A stretch of DNA of 64,000 nucleotides from Cinnamomum chago (Eukaryota > Streptophyta > Magnoliopsida > Laurales > Lauraceae). Position numbers and translations under genes: made by a program. This document shows positions 1 to 11,462 of this stretch, one piece after another; positions within the stretch are counted from its first letter, which is position 1, and each line of letters begins with the position of its first letter. Where the stretch lies: the NCBI GenBank assembly GCA_038049695.1, contig CP142460.1, forward strand, positions 24,806,501 through 24,870,500. The letters run 5' to 3'. The notes under the pieces are model-generated. The model was not told where the DNA came from. It worked only from the letters and a program-made list of their open reading frames with translations, and ran no database searches.

Positions 1-13
1 CGAAGGTGTTGGT

Positions 14-814
14 TTATGGAAGGAATGACTCTAGCATGGCCATGAAGGCCTCATTAGAGAAAACAACGGTCTTCCGAAAAGCCCGAACCGCATCGAAGAT
101 CCCGACCTCCTTCAAAATGGCTCCACCAACCTGCAGGGTGTGATCAGTCCATGATTTCCAGCTCGAATCAGCACTGAAACGGCCACGAAGTCGAAAAGGC
201 TTCACCCAACTGCTGCCGTCCCCCCCCCAAAAAATGCCAAAGCCAACCGGTCTCAAATTGATCGACGGATGGTCAGAACCTTGGTAGCCACTGGAGGGCA
301 TCAACATGTCCATACGGACGGGAGACTTCTCCGCATATCCAAAAGGGCTGCCAACAAAAACCCCAGTCTTTATCACATTGGTCCCCTTCACCCGGCTTAG
401 AGGATCCTCCCTCTTAGGACACATGGGAGAAAGACCCATGATCGAGACAGTCCGATCAAAAGTCGACCTGGTAGAAATAGTTCTCTCCTCACCATCAGTT
501 GTGTAAGAGAACTGAAAACACCTTCTTTGGTACATCAAGTCGTCAGGGACTACGTCGCCAAAGAAGAAGGTAGGCTTGGGCACAACGCTCTGATCGTCCA
601 TGACCCAAGGACGGTCGCTTACCATAATCCTGTAAAACTGCTCATCGTTGAGAGCGATCAATCGCTGTCTCATCTCATCGCGGTTGAGGGAGTCGCATTC
701 TTCCAAGTTCTTCTCCACAAACTAGACCTTCTCGCAGGCCTGTTGTACGGCCACATTAGGAGACCTAGTAGACCGACGAGGTGCATCAGTAACAGGCTCT
801 TTGCCCTTGTTCAT
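14..814 (-). pseudogene. Antisense extra ORF of a Tat-lineage Gypsy element, broken
   Basis: I read an open frame of 234 codons on the minus strand, ending in TAA at 14-16. The same frame continues upstream through one TAG, near 737, to a likelier ATG at 812-814, just after a possible splice acceptor. The protein is hydrophilic, without signal peptide or membrane segment, and I recognise no catalytic motif. It lies antisense to the element, between where pol should end and the polypurine tract at 2946. Tat/Ogre elements are known to carry extra ORFs there, some antisense, so I assign it that way by position. Function unknown. The TAG makes it a pseudogene. Moderate confidence in the class, low in any role. 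Confidence 0.5.
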
Positions 815-2945
815 TCTGGAGGAACTACCTGCAAAGGATGAAAAAGGAAAAATCAATCATCAAAGTGACAGAATTTTGTTAAAAAAGAAAATTCTGGCAA
901 AATTTTAGCATGATTTCGGGACAATTTCGAAGAAAAGTGAAACATCCCGAAGAAGATAGAAAGCTTGAAGATGAGCTCAACACCGCTGCAAGCTCAATGA
1001 AGCATCCTCAAAGAAGGTTTGAACTCAAACATTGCTGCGAGATCAAACCATTCTCATCAAATCTCTGCAAGCTTAAAGAAGGGCTTAACATTGTTGCGAG
1101 CTCCAAAACTTCAAAAATTGCGAAGCTCCTCAAAATCCAGTAAAATCAGGAAATGGCTCAGCATCGCTGCGAGCTCCAAATTCCAAAACTTGCAAAAGAT
1201 TTTCAGGTATGCATCATCATGCTCCCAATCAATTTACTAAAAAGCATGCATCAAAAAATCATCATGCATTAGATGCTAGGAAAACTTTAACCAAAGTTTG
1301 ATCAATTCCAACCCAAGTTGGTCAAAACAATCAAACTTTGTCAAAGTCAAAATTCATATTGACATGACCTAGAGATTCTAGCATTCTATCTTGATGCATA
1401 AAAAAAAACAAGTATGCATGAACATCTTGGAATGCATAAACCCCATGGTGCATAAACCTCATTATCTTTGTGAGCAAAAAAAAAAGAGAAGCAAAAAAAA
1501 AAAAAAAGAGAGAAATTTCTTCAAAAAAACAAAATTTGGCTAGCAGGCCGTGACCCACTGCCACATGACAGTATGGCCAGGTCCGTACGGACTTGTACGT
1601 ACAGCCAAAGGAAAAAAAACGTGCAAAAAAAAAGGTTAAAAATAAAAGCAAAAAAAAAAAAAAAACAGCATGTGAAAAAAAAAACACGTGGAGAAAAAGA
1701 AAAAAAGAAAAGGAAAGGATTCTACTTCTACATGAAATTTCTTGTGGAGGAAGAAAACTTACTTGAAGCCATTGATGGAGAAGAAGAAGAATTCTTGATC
1801 TTGGAGCACTCTTAAAGACTCTTGCAAAGAAAGAAAGCAAAGAAGCAAAGATCTAATCTCCCCTTGCTTTTATAGAAGAGAGGAAACAAGGAGAAAAGAA
1901 AGGAGGTAAGTGCTAAAAATCAGCAACCTTCCCAAAAGAAATGAGATTAGAGATATTCTCTCCCAAAGAGAAGATTCTTTGAGAAATTTTCTCCAAAAAG
2001 AAAGGGAATGAGAAATATTCTCTCCAAAGAAATATACTTTGAGAAAATCTCTCCCAAAAAGAAAGGAAACTTGAGAGATTCTCTCCAAGTAAGGATATTT
2101 TTAGATATTCTCTATCCAAAGGGATATTTTTAGATATTCTTTACAAAATGACACCATGTGAGATCTAAGCCATCTTTAAAAAAGTTTAAGGTCCCATGGG
2201 CTACCCCACATGAGTCAGGTTTGACCACCTAGGCACTAAAAAGGGCTTCCTTTCAAAAAAATTCCTCTTACCAAGAGCATACAAAATGGTTCCATGCCTC
2301 TTTTGAGTTGATAAGACCATACACAAAAAAATCCAAGCCTCATGAGTTTCCCAAAAACCAAACCATCCAACCTCATGAACCAAATTAAGCCAAAATCTTG
2401 AAATTGACAACCCACAAAAAACCAAACTCTGGTCCCCTAACTTGCCACAGAAAGCTTGTTAGGTCACAAGACCAAAACAAAAAATCTTGACCCCCTGGCT
2501 CGCCACATACAGCTTGTTAGGTCACAAGGTCAAAACCAAATCTGACCCCCCCAATTTGTCGCATACAGCTTGGTGGGTCACAGGGTCAAAATCCAAAAAT
2601 CAAACCCCGACCCCCTAACCTGCCACATACAGCTCGTTAGGTCACAATGTCAAAAGCCAAAAATCCTTCTTGATCGCCTGATGCGCCACATAAAGCCCTT
2701 AGGTTCACAAGGTCAAAAGGAAAACCCAAAATCCAAAATCCAAAATCCAAAAATCCAACTCCCTCATGTCATTTTCAAAACTTTGCCATGAGATGGTACG
2801 TGATCTCTCTCACTACCATAAAATCCCTTTGGAAACTCAAAAGGCTATTCACAAAAATGCTCAAAGACACTTAGTCAAATCAAAAGCTATCCTTCAAGTT
2901 TCTCTTCGAGGCACATCGACTCCAAAAGCTACTCGTCGATGTACC
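815..2945 (+). other. Non-coding 3' internal region of the first Tat-type element
   Basis: No gene is visible in this 2.1 kb. It is purine-rich and A-rich, with many A runs between 1480 and 1720. At 950-1200 a degenerate motif containing GCTGCGAGCTC recurs several times. At 1925-2140 a motif like GAGAAATATTCTCTCC recurs with a spacing of about 30-60 bases. Long spacers rich in tandem repeats between pol and the 3' LTR are usual in Tat/Ogre elements. The phenylalanine-rich minus frame at 1331-1840 only reflects A-rich DNA. Confidence 0.55.
2430..2730 (+). repeat. Tandem repeat, about 66 bp unit, 4-5 copies
   Basis: Each unit has the order GACCCCC - TTGCCACATACAGC - TTGTTAGGTCACAAGGTCAAAA. Units start near 2437, 2497, 2548, 2617 and 2683. 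Copies have diverged by substitutions and small length changes. It lies just upstream of the 3' LTR of the first Tat-type element. Confidence 0.7.
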
Positions 2946-2958
2946 TCGAGGGGGCATT
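2946..2958 (+). promoter_or_regulatory. Polypurine tract of the first Tat-type element
   Basis: The tract TCGAGGGGGCATT ends directly before an LTR beginning TGTTGACAAC. A G-rich purine tract at this place primes plus-strand DNA synthesis in LTR retrotransposons. It sets the element on the plus strand and makes the following LTR the 3' LTR. Confidence 0.7.
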
Positions 2959-3109
2959 TGTTGACAACAAAAATGTCACTTTGCCTCTTCAATATCAAGA
3001 AGCCACATGAAGCCGCATCCTGCTACAAATGGGCAATGCTACTTCAAGCACCAAATCTTGTCAGAATCACTTGAAAACTGCAAGATCCTTCAAGACAGCC
3101 AAGAGAGGA

Positions 3110-3760
3110 GTTCACATGAAGTTTAGGGCCATTTCGACATCCTTTGACCCAACTCCATCCAGCAGCCAAACAGGCGCTCCTGGCGGCGGCGGCGGCGTCG
3201 AAAACATTAAAACTTTGATCAGAGCCTACGGATGGTCTCAAAATACATCCAAAATGCTCCACGTCAAATTTCAGGCCATTTCGGCGACGTTTCACCCGAC
3301 TTTGACGCTCCGAAACAAAATCAAGCCTCTCGGCGGCGAGAACGACCAAGACCATTACCCATCAAATAGAGCACATGGGCGGCTTCAACATGCTTCAAAA
3401 TGACTGCACATCAAATTTCAGGTCATTCCGACAACGTTTGACCTGACTTTGACGCTCAGAAAGAAAATCAAGGCTACCGGCGGAGAAGCACCCCGGGACC
3501 ATGACATCCAAATTAGAGCTAATGGATCATCTTAAAATGACTCCAACAGACTCCCCATCAAATTTCAGGTCAATCGAACATTGGTTGACCGCACATCAAA
3601 GCGCGACATCTTCCTCGCGGCAAAATCAAGCCTAGCAGCAACGGGACCCCAAACGGCTTCAAAACTCAAGCAAAAGTCCATGGTTGGTCCTATCTACTAC
3701 TCGGGAGGCTTCACCTCAAATTTCAGGTCATTCTAACATCGTTTGACCTAGTTTCGACTC
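3110..3760 (+). repeat. Diverged tandem repeat in the U3 of the Tat LTR, about 150 bp unit
   Basis: A core of the type CATCAAATTTCAGG-CATTTCGACA-CGTTTGACC-GACTTTGACGCTC recurs near 3115, 3262, 3408, 3558 and 3713, roughly every 150 bases. Each core is followed by GC-rich sequence such as CGGCGGCGAGAA. The block lies in the U3 part, upstream of the TATA box, where promoter repeats are often found. Confidence 0.65.
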
Positions 3761-4680
3761 TTAACAAAAAAATCGGCAACTCTGCACGGCAAGATCTTCG
3801 ACTTTTCCAAAAATGCGAAACTTTGTGCCCCGGTTTTGCACGACTTCTCTTCGGGTTTTCTTCAGGAGAATCAAGCCAAAAAATAAGGAAAAATGTCAAG
3901 AAAAATACAGGAGAAAAAAAGAAACAGAAAGCTCGAAAAACGGCCGACGAAACGGCGACCAAAGGGGACCAAAACCCCATGGTCGCCGGCGACCCTGGAA
4001 GTCCAGGTCACCGGATTTCCGCCAGAAGGCCCGTTTTCCGATCCTTTTCGTGTTTCGGGAGTTCTAGCCCCTATGATTTCCTGAAAATTTGATTTTCGAT
4101 GCTCGGAATCGACTGATCTTCGTTTACATTTCGGATCCGTCGTCAAGAGCATGAAATCGTCATTGATCGCTCCAAGATCGCCACTTGGTCGACCAAAAAG
4201 TACACTTTCTGTCCGACCGATCTAGAAATCGACAAGACAGATGGTACCGGCCCGCTGTTAGCACTCTATGTCTGAAGTTGCATGGTCATCCGACATCAAT
4301 CAACATGAAGATCCACTGTCGATCATCGCAAGAAGAATTCCAAAAGACGCGGCACGGCCTGCGACTCTTCAAATCCTCGGCGACCACTAAATGTTGTTAA
4401 TTGACCCAACTAAATGTAGTCATTAACTCATTACTTTGGATAACCCAATCAGAAGCAAGGAAATGGGAGTTACAAGTCAAAGTCATCATGGCATTAAAGC
4501 CATGAAACTCCTCTCATCATGGAGATTGAAGGCAATTAAATGCCCATCATTCTCCATCGGCCAATCAGATTCAAGGAAAAAGGAGTTACAAAATCAAGAA
4601 ATCAAAAATTGTAACTCCTCCCATCATGGAGCTTTAAAGCCAACAAAACTCATAAACACTCTTAAATGGCTACCAAAGGC

Positions 4681-4690
4681 CTATAAATAG
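4681..4690 (+). promoter_or_regulatory. TATA box of the Tat LTR
   Basis: CTATAAATAG fits the plant TATA consensus. The equivalent place in the related LTR reads GTATAAAAGG (38751-38760), so a TATA box is kept in both copies. Transcription would start about 30 bases downstream. Confidence 0.65.
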
Positions 4691-5392
4691 GAGATCATTC
4701 CTAGAAGAACGGATCCAGAAAAAATCAAAGAAAAATCAGCCAGAAAGATCGTTCAAAATTCCCCGAAGTTCTGAAGAGACTCTGCTGCAACAAACACCAC
4801 AAGGTGATTGAAGTCCCTTGGGGGGCACTCCCTCTCCCCCCCCCCCCCCCCCAAGGAAAAACCCTCTCTTCTCCTATTCAACATGGCCTAGACGTGGCTT
4901 TTCAGCCCATCTCTTTGTTTTTTTTTATTGGATATAGGACCTTCCCTTGGTCTTTATCCTCTAAAAAAAAACTGAAGTCCAAGCCAAGCCAAAAGAATCA
5001 AAGCATCGCATGTTCTCATCTGAAGGACAATGGCGAAGTCCATACATGACTTGCGACCGTCGATCTGAACATGTCCCCTGCAATCTTCTGAGAAGTCAGA
5101 TTCTTTTTCTCACTTTTTTGTTGTATTTTGTATTTTCTTTAAGAGACAAAAAAATCACAATTCTTTTCTTTCATTTTGATGAGATTTGTAAATCGCTTTC
5201 ACGGCAAAAAAATCGCCTTTCACAGCAAAACCGCCTCTCACGGCATTCAAAAAACCTTGTCTCTTTTCTTAAATATATGTGCAATGGGAAGTTAGAAAAA
5301 AAGATTGAGTTCCTTTCTACTTGTAAAGGTGGATCTCCGGATCACCATTTCCAAAATTTCAAGTAGAATCGAAAATCTGGCATACCCATACA

Positions 5393-5579
5393 AAAATGTT
5401 GATACCCGCCTTTCCCCCCCCCCCCCCCCCCCCCGTTTTTCCCTCCATTCGGCCCTCTCGGTGACCCCGGGGACGGATGGGAGAGGAAAGGAAGGAAATC
5501 GGGTCCATCACTTTGGAGATAGAAATCTTTACTTGATTCTCAGAGGAGGCCATAGAGTTCCTTTAACTGGATGCTCCGC
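5393..5579. other. GC-rich junction segment with a poly-C run
   Basis: After the LTR end comes AAAATGTTGATACCCGCC, then about 20 C residues (5415-5434) and GC-rich DNA. The first bases resemble the starts of the duplicated segments at 7147 and 39481 (AAAATGTT-ATGACTCGC). Further along I see only weak similarity. No gene seen. Confidence 0.4.
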
Positions 5580-5915
5580 GTAGTTGGTTCTGCAACCGAA
5601 CTAGGATAGCCACCGAGACCAAACTAAGATAGCCGTCGAGTCTCGTAGTCTGGAGTTTTGTACATTTGGTCCTACGACCGAGTTGGCCGGTTCCATAACC
5701 GAGCTGAGATCTCCGTCGAGTTCCGTTACTTGGCGTTGTATATAGCTGGTTCTGCAACCGAGCTGGAACCACTGAGTTCTGTAACAAGGCGTTGTATATA
5801 GCTGGTTCTGCAACCGAGCCGAGATTTCTGCCGAGTTCCGTAACTTGCCGTTGTATAGCTGGTCTATAACCGAGCTGAAACCACCAGGTTCTGTAACAAG
5901 GTGTGCCTTAACTGT
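5580..5915 (+). repeat. Tandem repeat, 55-80 bp units with GCAACCGAGC
   Basis: The phrases TAGCTGGTTCTGCAACCGAG, CCGAGTTCCGTAACTTG and CGTTGTATA recur about five times with variable spacing. Similar ACCGAG-rich sequence occurs in the U3 of the LTRs at 8560-8800 and 40910-41110, so this may be U3 of a related Tat LTR. Confidence 0.6.
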
Positions 5916-5989
5916 TTAAGTTCTTTCTTTATTTCTCTAATGCTCTGTAGCAGTTAGGAAAATAGGTAATTGCCGAGTTCCACAACTTG

Positions 5990-6345
5990 GCAAGAACTAG
6001 AGTTGTCGTGACTGAAGTTGTCCAGGTCGTGGCTGGTGCTATCACCGAGGCCATTGTTGAAGCTGTCACGACTAAGACTGTCTGAGCTGTGGTTGGTGCT
6101 ATCATCGAGGCCATTGTCGGAGCTTTGTAAGTTGAGGCCGGTGCTGCCACCAAGGCCAATGCTGAAGCTCGTTTGAGGCTGGTGCTGTCACCAAGGCCAA
6201 CGTTGAAGCTTTATGAGCTGAGGTTGGTGCTGTCACCGAGGCCAATGCTGAAGCTCATGAAGAAGCTAAGCTGGGGCTGGTGCTGGTGCTATCACCGAGG
6301 CCGCAGTTGGAGCTTATACCGAGTTTGTACTTCTATCTAGCCGAT
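5990..6345 (+). repeat. Tandem repeat, 40-52 bp units, about 6 copies
   Basis: The unit reads roughly GCTGGTGCTATCACCGAGG followed by CCATTGTTGAAGCT. About six copies run from 6024 to 6330 with substitutions and unit lengths between about 40 and 52 bases. The plus frame gives an alanine/valine/glutamate-rich string with stops, so I do not call it coding. Confidence 0.7.
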
Positions 6346-6369
6346 GCTATCACCGAGCTAGGACTTGAG

Positions 6370-7047
6370 GATGAAGACTTTGTATGGCGAGTAAAGGAAC
6401 TGCTCCCGAGATTGTTGTTTTTCTGCCTTGGCGACTTCGTCTTCAACCCGTGTGCTCCTTAATCCGGTATCGGGCCGGCTTTGGTGTAGTCCACCAAGTG
6501 CCCATCCTTGACGAGCTCTTCGAGGTGAGATTTAAAGGTTTCGCAGTTCTCGGTCTAATGCCCATTCAGCATGTGATAGGCGTAGAACTTGTTTTGATCG
6601 CGGGTGGAAGGACCACCCTTCACTGGCTGCGGCCATTTGAAGGACGGCTGTGACATGATCTTACCGAGGAGCTTGTAAATTGGCTCCTAGAAAAACACGT
6701 CGACAGTCTTGTAAGAGGCAACAACTGACTTGGACTTCTAGCCGCCTCCTGAGATCGTTGCTGAGCTTAGAGGTGCTTTGTTTCATGGGGGAGGTTCTAA
6801 TAGGGGAACACTCTGCTAGGGAGGAGCCGTTAGAAGGTTGTTTCGCCGGGGGGGTTGCCGTCACCCCTCTTGATGATGAACCTGACTGGCTAACAGGTCC
6901 TTCCACACTCACCGCACCAGACTTTCCCCGGATCCCTTCCGACGGGGAACCGTTGGTGATAGTGATGGGCTTTTGATCGTCCTTCTCCATTTCTGGTTTT
7001 TGGATGCATGGTTTTTGTGAACATGGCCTAATATCCTTTTTCCACAT
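6370..7047 (-). pseudogene. Tat-lineage Gypsy gag remnant (element A)
   Basis: A minus-strand frame starts with ATG at 7045-7047, just after a primer-binding-like site, and runs 128 codons to 6661. Its N-terminal part is low complexity (Ser/Pro/Lys). Further along the minus strand, at 6660-6370, an interrupted frame gives a zinc-knuckle-like segment: His at HMLNGH, then a stop, then TENC, followed by a helix-like stretch EELVKDGHLVDYT. That pattern is characteristic of the C-terminal part of Tat gag. The central capsid region is missing, and pol is not present. It is a deletion derivative. Confidence 0.6.
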
Positions 7048-7058
7048 ATGGCGCCAAT
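7041..7058 (-). other. Primer-binding-like site of element A
   Basis: On the minus strand the bases read AATTGGCGCCATATGTGGAA. TTGGCGCC followed by a G-rich stretch, directly next to an LTR end, is the usual layout in plant Tat elements. The matching sites near 8016-8031 and 40348-40365 support it. Confidence 0.55.
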
Positions 7059-7146
7059 TGTAAGTGCCTAAATCTTACGGACTTGATTAAGTGAGTATGA
7101 AACTCATAATAATGTTGTTAAGCTTCTTTGGGAAGGATGGATTGCC
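7059..7146 (-). repeat. Truncated 5' LTR end of element A
   Basis: TGTAAGTGCCTAAAT and the next 85 bases align with the starts of the LTRs at 8032 and 40366, including GTTAAGCTTCTTTGGGAA. Similarity stops near 7146, where the duplicated segment P2 begins. On the minus strand it is the end of U5. Confidence 0.6.
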
Positions 7147-7987
7147 TTAAAATGTTCATGACTCGCTTTTCCTCCTCCGCCGTACCCCGGCTGCCCTAGG
7201 GGCGAAAGGAGAGGACGAAAGGCCGGGCCCCAATCAGTGCCATGGTCTTCAGTGTCATAGGTGTTTAGCCAGTCTCGGGTGAAACCAACTACCTCCATAT
7301 TTCATTGGACGGTCTATTTGACTTGATGGTCAAGCCATTCCCTCATATCGTCATTGTCTTCTGGTCTCCGGCGCGACCTCATGGAGTCGTTAATTAAATG
7401 GTTGCTACTTGAGCCTTCATCGTAAGCTCGGTCGCGCCTTTTATTGCTTAGGACTTGTCTCAAGTCCTGTTCGAATGAAGGGGGCCGGTTGCGTCTGGGG
7501 GTGATACTGGGGCTCTCTCTTTCTCCCGGAGTCGCCTCTTGAGTTTACGGATCAACTCCTCCTGCTCTTGGATAATTAGATTTTGGGCCTCGATATCCGC
7601 AAGGAGCGGATCGTCATCCTCGTCAACATTGACCTGGTGATGTGATTGGTGCAGCTTGGACGGCATTGGCGTATACTCTCGCCGGGAGCGCTCCGGTGGA
7701 GGGGTGTCCTGGCGAGGATGCTCTTATGGAGGAACGTCCTAACAAGGGCGCTCCGTTAAAGTGACATTTTGCTAGAGACGCTCCAGCAGGAGGTCATCTT
7801 GTTTGGGAGGTGCTGTCACCCCCTTCAAAGATAAGCCTAATTGAATGATAGGCCCTTCCATGCTCACTGCGCCAGGTTTTCCCCTGTTTCTTCTTTGGCG
7901 AGGAGCCTGTGGCAGTTGCTTTGGTAATACTGGTAGTAGCGACAGGGCCCTCGAAGGTCCTTCACCGTTTATGGTCTTTGGAGGCAT
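7104..7987 (-). pseudogene. Tat-lineage gag remnant, copy in P2 (element B)
   Basis: Minus-strand frames beginning at 7987 and 7666 encode a proline/glycine-rich start and then a helical, charged segment with LIIQEQEELIRKLKRRLREK, typical of the N-terminal part of plant Tat gag. A frameshift near 7497 (one G fewer in a G run than in P3) ends the frame early with PPDATG. The following residues, in a shifted frame, match the P3 copy. No capsid core or zinc knuckle remains. It lies directly after the primer-binding-like site of the LTR at 8032. Confidence 0.65.
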
Positions 7988-8015
7988 GGTTTTTGTGAAT
8001 CTGATTCAATCTTTC

Positions 8016-8031
8016 CCACAGACGGCGCCAA
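8016..8031 (-). other. Primer-binding-like site of element B in P2
   Basis: On the minus strand the sequence reads AATTGGCGCCGTCTGTGGGA, directly after the LTR end. TGGCGCCGTCTGTGGG occurs at this place in many plant Tat-type elements. I do not assign the tRNA. Confidence 0.6.
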
Positions 8032-8838
8032 TTAGTGCCTAAATATTACGGGCTTGGTTAGATAAGTATAAAACTCTCAATATTACTGTTAAGCTTCTTT
8101 GGGAAAGACCAACTGCCTGAGACCTGAAAGGGAAAGAGAGAAAACAAAGGTCAGATGCCCTGGCTGCAGTCAGCCGAAGGCACTCCGATGCCTAAGTTAG
8201 TGTTGTCACTGAATAAAGGATGAGTGAGTGGAGGAGAAGAAAGAGTTTGGATTATGTGAGTTTATGTTCTATTGTATTGTGTACCTCTTTGGGATCTTAC
8301 CCTTGTATATATAGGCGGAAGTCCCATATAGTGCTTCCTCAGTGGAGGTAGGTGGAAGTACTGTCACATCAGCCCATGCTATGTTTCTTTAGTGGAGGTA
8401 GGTGGAGGCACTGTCCCATCGAATCATGCACTGACTTCTTATATTAATACGGATGTGATCGCTAGATAAGGACAACCCCTTATCATTATCCGGCACTCAT
8501 CTTATCTGTCAGCACGTTCTGCAACATAGCCGTAGTTTTTTGGGAGTACAATTATGGCTTAGTATTCATCTCAGTTGGTCGTACCGAGTTAAAGATGATA
8601 CCGAGATCAGATATGGACGCATCTGGCACTGTTGGTGAGGTGCCTTATACCGAGACCGATGTGAGCCTAGTTGGTACTTTTACCGAAGCTAGCTCAAGCT
8701 TGGTGCTAGCTGGCACTGTTGCCGAGCTGGATGTATCTTGGTACTATTGTCAAGTTTGGAAACCGAGATTGAAATAAGCCAAGTCAGTACTGTTACCGAA
8801 ATTAGCATAACCCTGCTCTCAGGGAAACGTCCCACACA
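8032..8838 (-). repeat. Tat-type LTR in P2 (element B)
   Basis: On the minus strand it begins TGTGTGGGACGTTTCCC and ends near GGCACTAAT, where P3 has GGCACTTACA. It is about 800 bp, with a TATA-like CTATATATACAAG on the minus strand near 8300-8312. The U3 side (8560-8830) is rich in ACCGAG motifs. Three bases are missing at the U5 end compared with P3 and the 7059 fragment. Confidence 0.65.
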
Positions 8839-9713
8839 GAAACATACACCATAATATGAGTTTTGATTTGTGGATTTCATAAGACAAAGCACGAATGGTA
8901 ACATAAATATAATCACGGAATTCTCATCCTATCATCCACACGATTCAAAACATGATAAAAAAATCAAATCACATAAATCCTAAGTTCTAGCAAGGTTTTA
9001 GGTTGATCAAATCACAATGTGCCAAAAAAGGTCATGATATAACGATCAAGGCACATGCAGAAAGTTCTGCAATTTTCCCACGCATGATGGTCGAATTAGA
9101 AAATACAACATAAATCCGATAGAGGTGTGATCGAGTTGATTATAGATTCAGTAGAAAGGTACAGAAGTCTTGTACTTAATTGAAAAAAATCTAAGTTAGA
9201 TTCCACTGGTAAACTGGTTTTAATATATACTGAAGTAAAGTAAAATTTGGATATCTGCAGTTGGATAGATTTTCCCTTGTAATTTGTATAAATTATATCA
9301 GTCATCTGACCTCAAAATCATGCAACCTACTCATCGATTTCATAGTACCTGATGACACAAAAGTATAGTTGAGTCACAATGTTTAGATCATTTGATTGAC
9401 GGAAAAGGGCTTACTGGATTCTATCTAACTACACAAGCCCCAAATCTCATCTATAACGTATAATACACATTTAACTTAGATGAAATACATCATGGAATCA
9501 CTTTCTTTTTCTACATCAAATGGGTTATACGGTAACAGAAAAGAAAATAAAGTAAGAAAAGACACATACAAAAACAGAGATTGAGAAAGAACAAATCAGC
9601 CTACCAAAAACACCATGGAACTGCAAGCACTCTATTTGGCCAGCCTTGCAAAGACGGACGTTGAAATCAGACCTATTGACTTCTGCATTTTCTTCAGGTT
9701 CTGTACTTCCAGC
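8839..9713. other. Unassigned DNA between LTR and Copia insertion
   Basis: AT-rich sequence without a convincing gene, matching 41159-42030 closely. The last part, about 9640-9713, lies next to the RNase H-like fragment that continues at 18932 beyond the Copia insertion. Confidence 0.5.
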
Positions 9714-11462
9714 TGTTGGAATATAGGTGGGCCTTCCACACAGGTTTCAAAAACTTTTGACCCACTTAATGCAGGGATCAATTGTCTAGAATGCAACAAA
9801 CCCAATCCAGGTTGCAATTTCCTCAATCTCATAGCCATGTACAGCAACAACTACTATCTAGAAGATAGAAAACAAAACATAAACATGCTCCCACGAAATA
9901 CACAACATACAAGGATGTAGATATACCTTTGGAGCTTTGTTGTGCTCTAATGGAGGATTTGATTTCTTTACTTTGGTGATGAACAACTTCACAATCCAAA
10001 TCAGAATCTTCAACTCCTTTTGATCTTCCAACGCTATGTCCCGTATTAGATCTCTTTTCTCAAGAAGACGGTGGGATCCTCAAGAGAAAACCCTACTAGT
10101 AACTCTAAGGAACCAAAGGTGAAAGAGAGGGGAACTTTGAGAGGAAGAAGACTTGTACAACTCTTGCACAAGGGGCTGAAAAGTGCTCTTTTAATTATGC
10201 ACGAATTTGAGAGGAGTATTCATCTATTTATAGCCCTCCATAAATCCTCTTTTCCTATTTGAAATAGAAGTTTAACTCCCATTACAAATTAGTAAACATC
10301 TCCCTTACTAATTGCCATAGAAGTCTTACTTCCACAACTATTAGTAACTTTCTCCTTTCTAATTAAAATAGAAGTCCTACTTCCATTATTAATTAGTAGC
10401 TTACCATTACCACTATTAGAAGTCTCACTTCAAATAGAAATAGTAACCTTCCTTTTAGAGTTTAAGTAGAATTAGTATCTTTCTAATATATTGGGCTAGC
10501 GTGGGGACCACTAGGGATTCCTTAGAAAGTTGACTCCAACTGGGACACGCGACCCCACATCTCATGTGCAATCCGGGCCCACAGTTAATTGCAAATAACT
10601 CCACTAAATAAATGCAATTGCACTCCAGTCTTAGGAATAAATATCAATGAAGACCCTAAACTTCCACAGTACCACAAGTAGGCCCCTCCATCTATATCCA
10701 TGGATCAAATGGATCTGTCCACCAAATTAGATCCATATCTTATTATCCTTGAGCCCCAATTAATTATAATGATCATATGGTACCTATCCAATTAACTCTT
10801 AATCAAAATGGGTGCGCACTTACCAATGATAAATCCATTAATTGGCACAAGGGGATATTAAAGATGGATTCCATCTTGACTATTGAATGTTCCCACAGCT
10901 CTACTACCACGCACCCAAATCACCGAGGTGTTGACCTACAATTGGCCTCACTCATTGGTGACTCAAAGTAAATGAATAGATAGAAACTTGAGTTCATTAA
11001 TGTCTCAGGATTATGAGCCTATTGCTAGGGAATTATGAGAGCAGACCTTAAATAAAGAGTGTTTTTCATGGTCCTTCAATACATCCAATGTACCAGCATC
11101 ATGATCCAGAATCTTACATTCTGATGATCGAGATAAATCACACTATCTCATAGTGATCAAAATGCTGCAACCTTGTCAGATGAGGTGTCCAATCTCATCA
11201 CTGGTTGTGAAGATATTTAAGTATAAGATTTGTAATACATATCTCCTGTATGTGGATCTCATCCATACACATGTATTACATCTAGTATACTTGTGGACTC
11301 CGGTTCATCTCATGAACCATTATGTCATTTGTATTAGTTATGTGTAAGTATATAGAACATCATTCATCTCATGAAAGGAACAACATAAATTGTATTGAGA
11401 AATAAAGAACTTAATCAATTTATTACATCATATACCCATGGTATTGAGACCATAAACTAACA
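9714..11462 (-). repeat. 3' LTR of the Copia element
   Basis: On the minus strand it begins TGTTAGTTTATGG after the polypurine tract and ends CCAACA. TATA box on the minus strand near 10221-10232 (GGCTATAAATAG). It lacks about a dozen bases near 11060 that the 5' LTR has (GTGTATATAAGGGG). Confidence 0.88.

Larger units (their letters stand above)
2959..5392 (+). repeat. 3' LTR of a Tat-type Gypsy element (about 2.4 kb)
   Basis: The LTR begins TGTTGACAAC after a polypurine tract and most likely ends with CA at 5391-5392. It has a TATA box at 4681-4690. The part from about 3975 to 5392 matches 38033-39480 along its length, including the shared motif GATCGCTCCAAGATCGCC, so the two belong to one family. 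A perfect 14 bp palindrome, GGTCGCCGGCGACC, lies near 3982. The 3' limit may be up to 12 bases further, since the other copy shares the next bases AAAATGTTGAT. Confidence 0.7.

Noticed and set aside
1331..1840. 169-codon minus-strand frame, very rich in Phe and Leu
   Set aside because: It comes from A-rich DNA in the Tat spacer and shows no domain, signal or conserved start.
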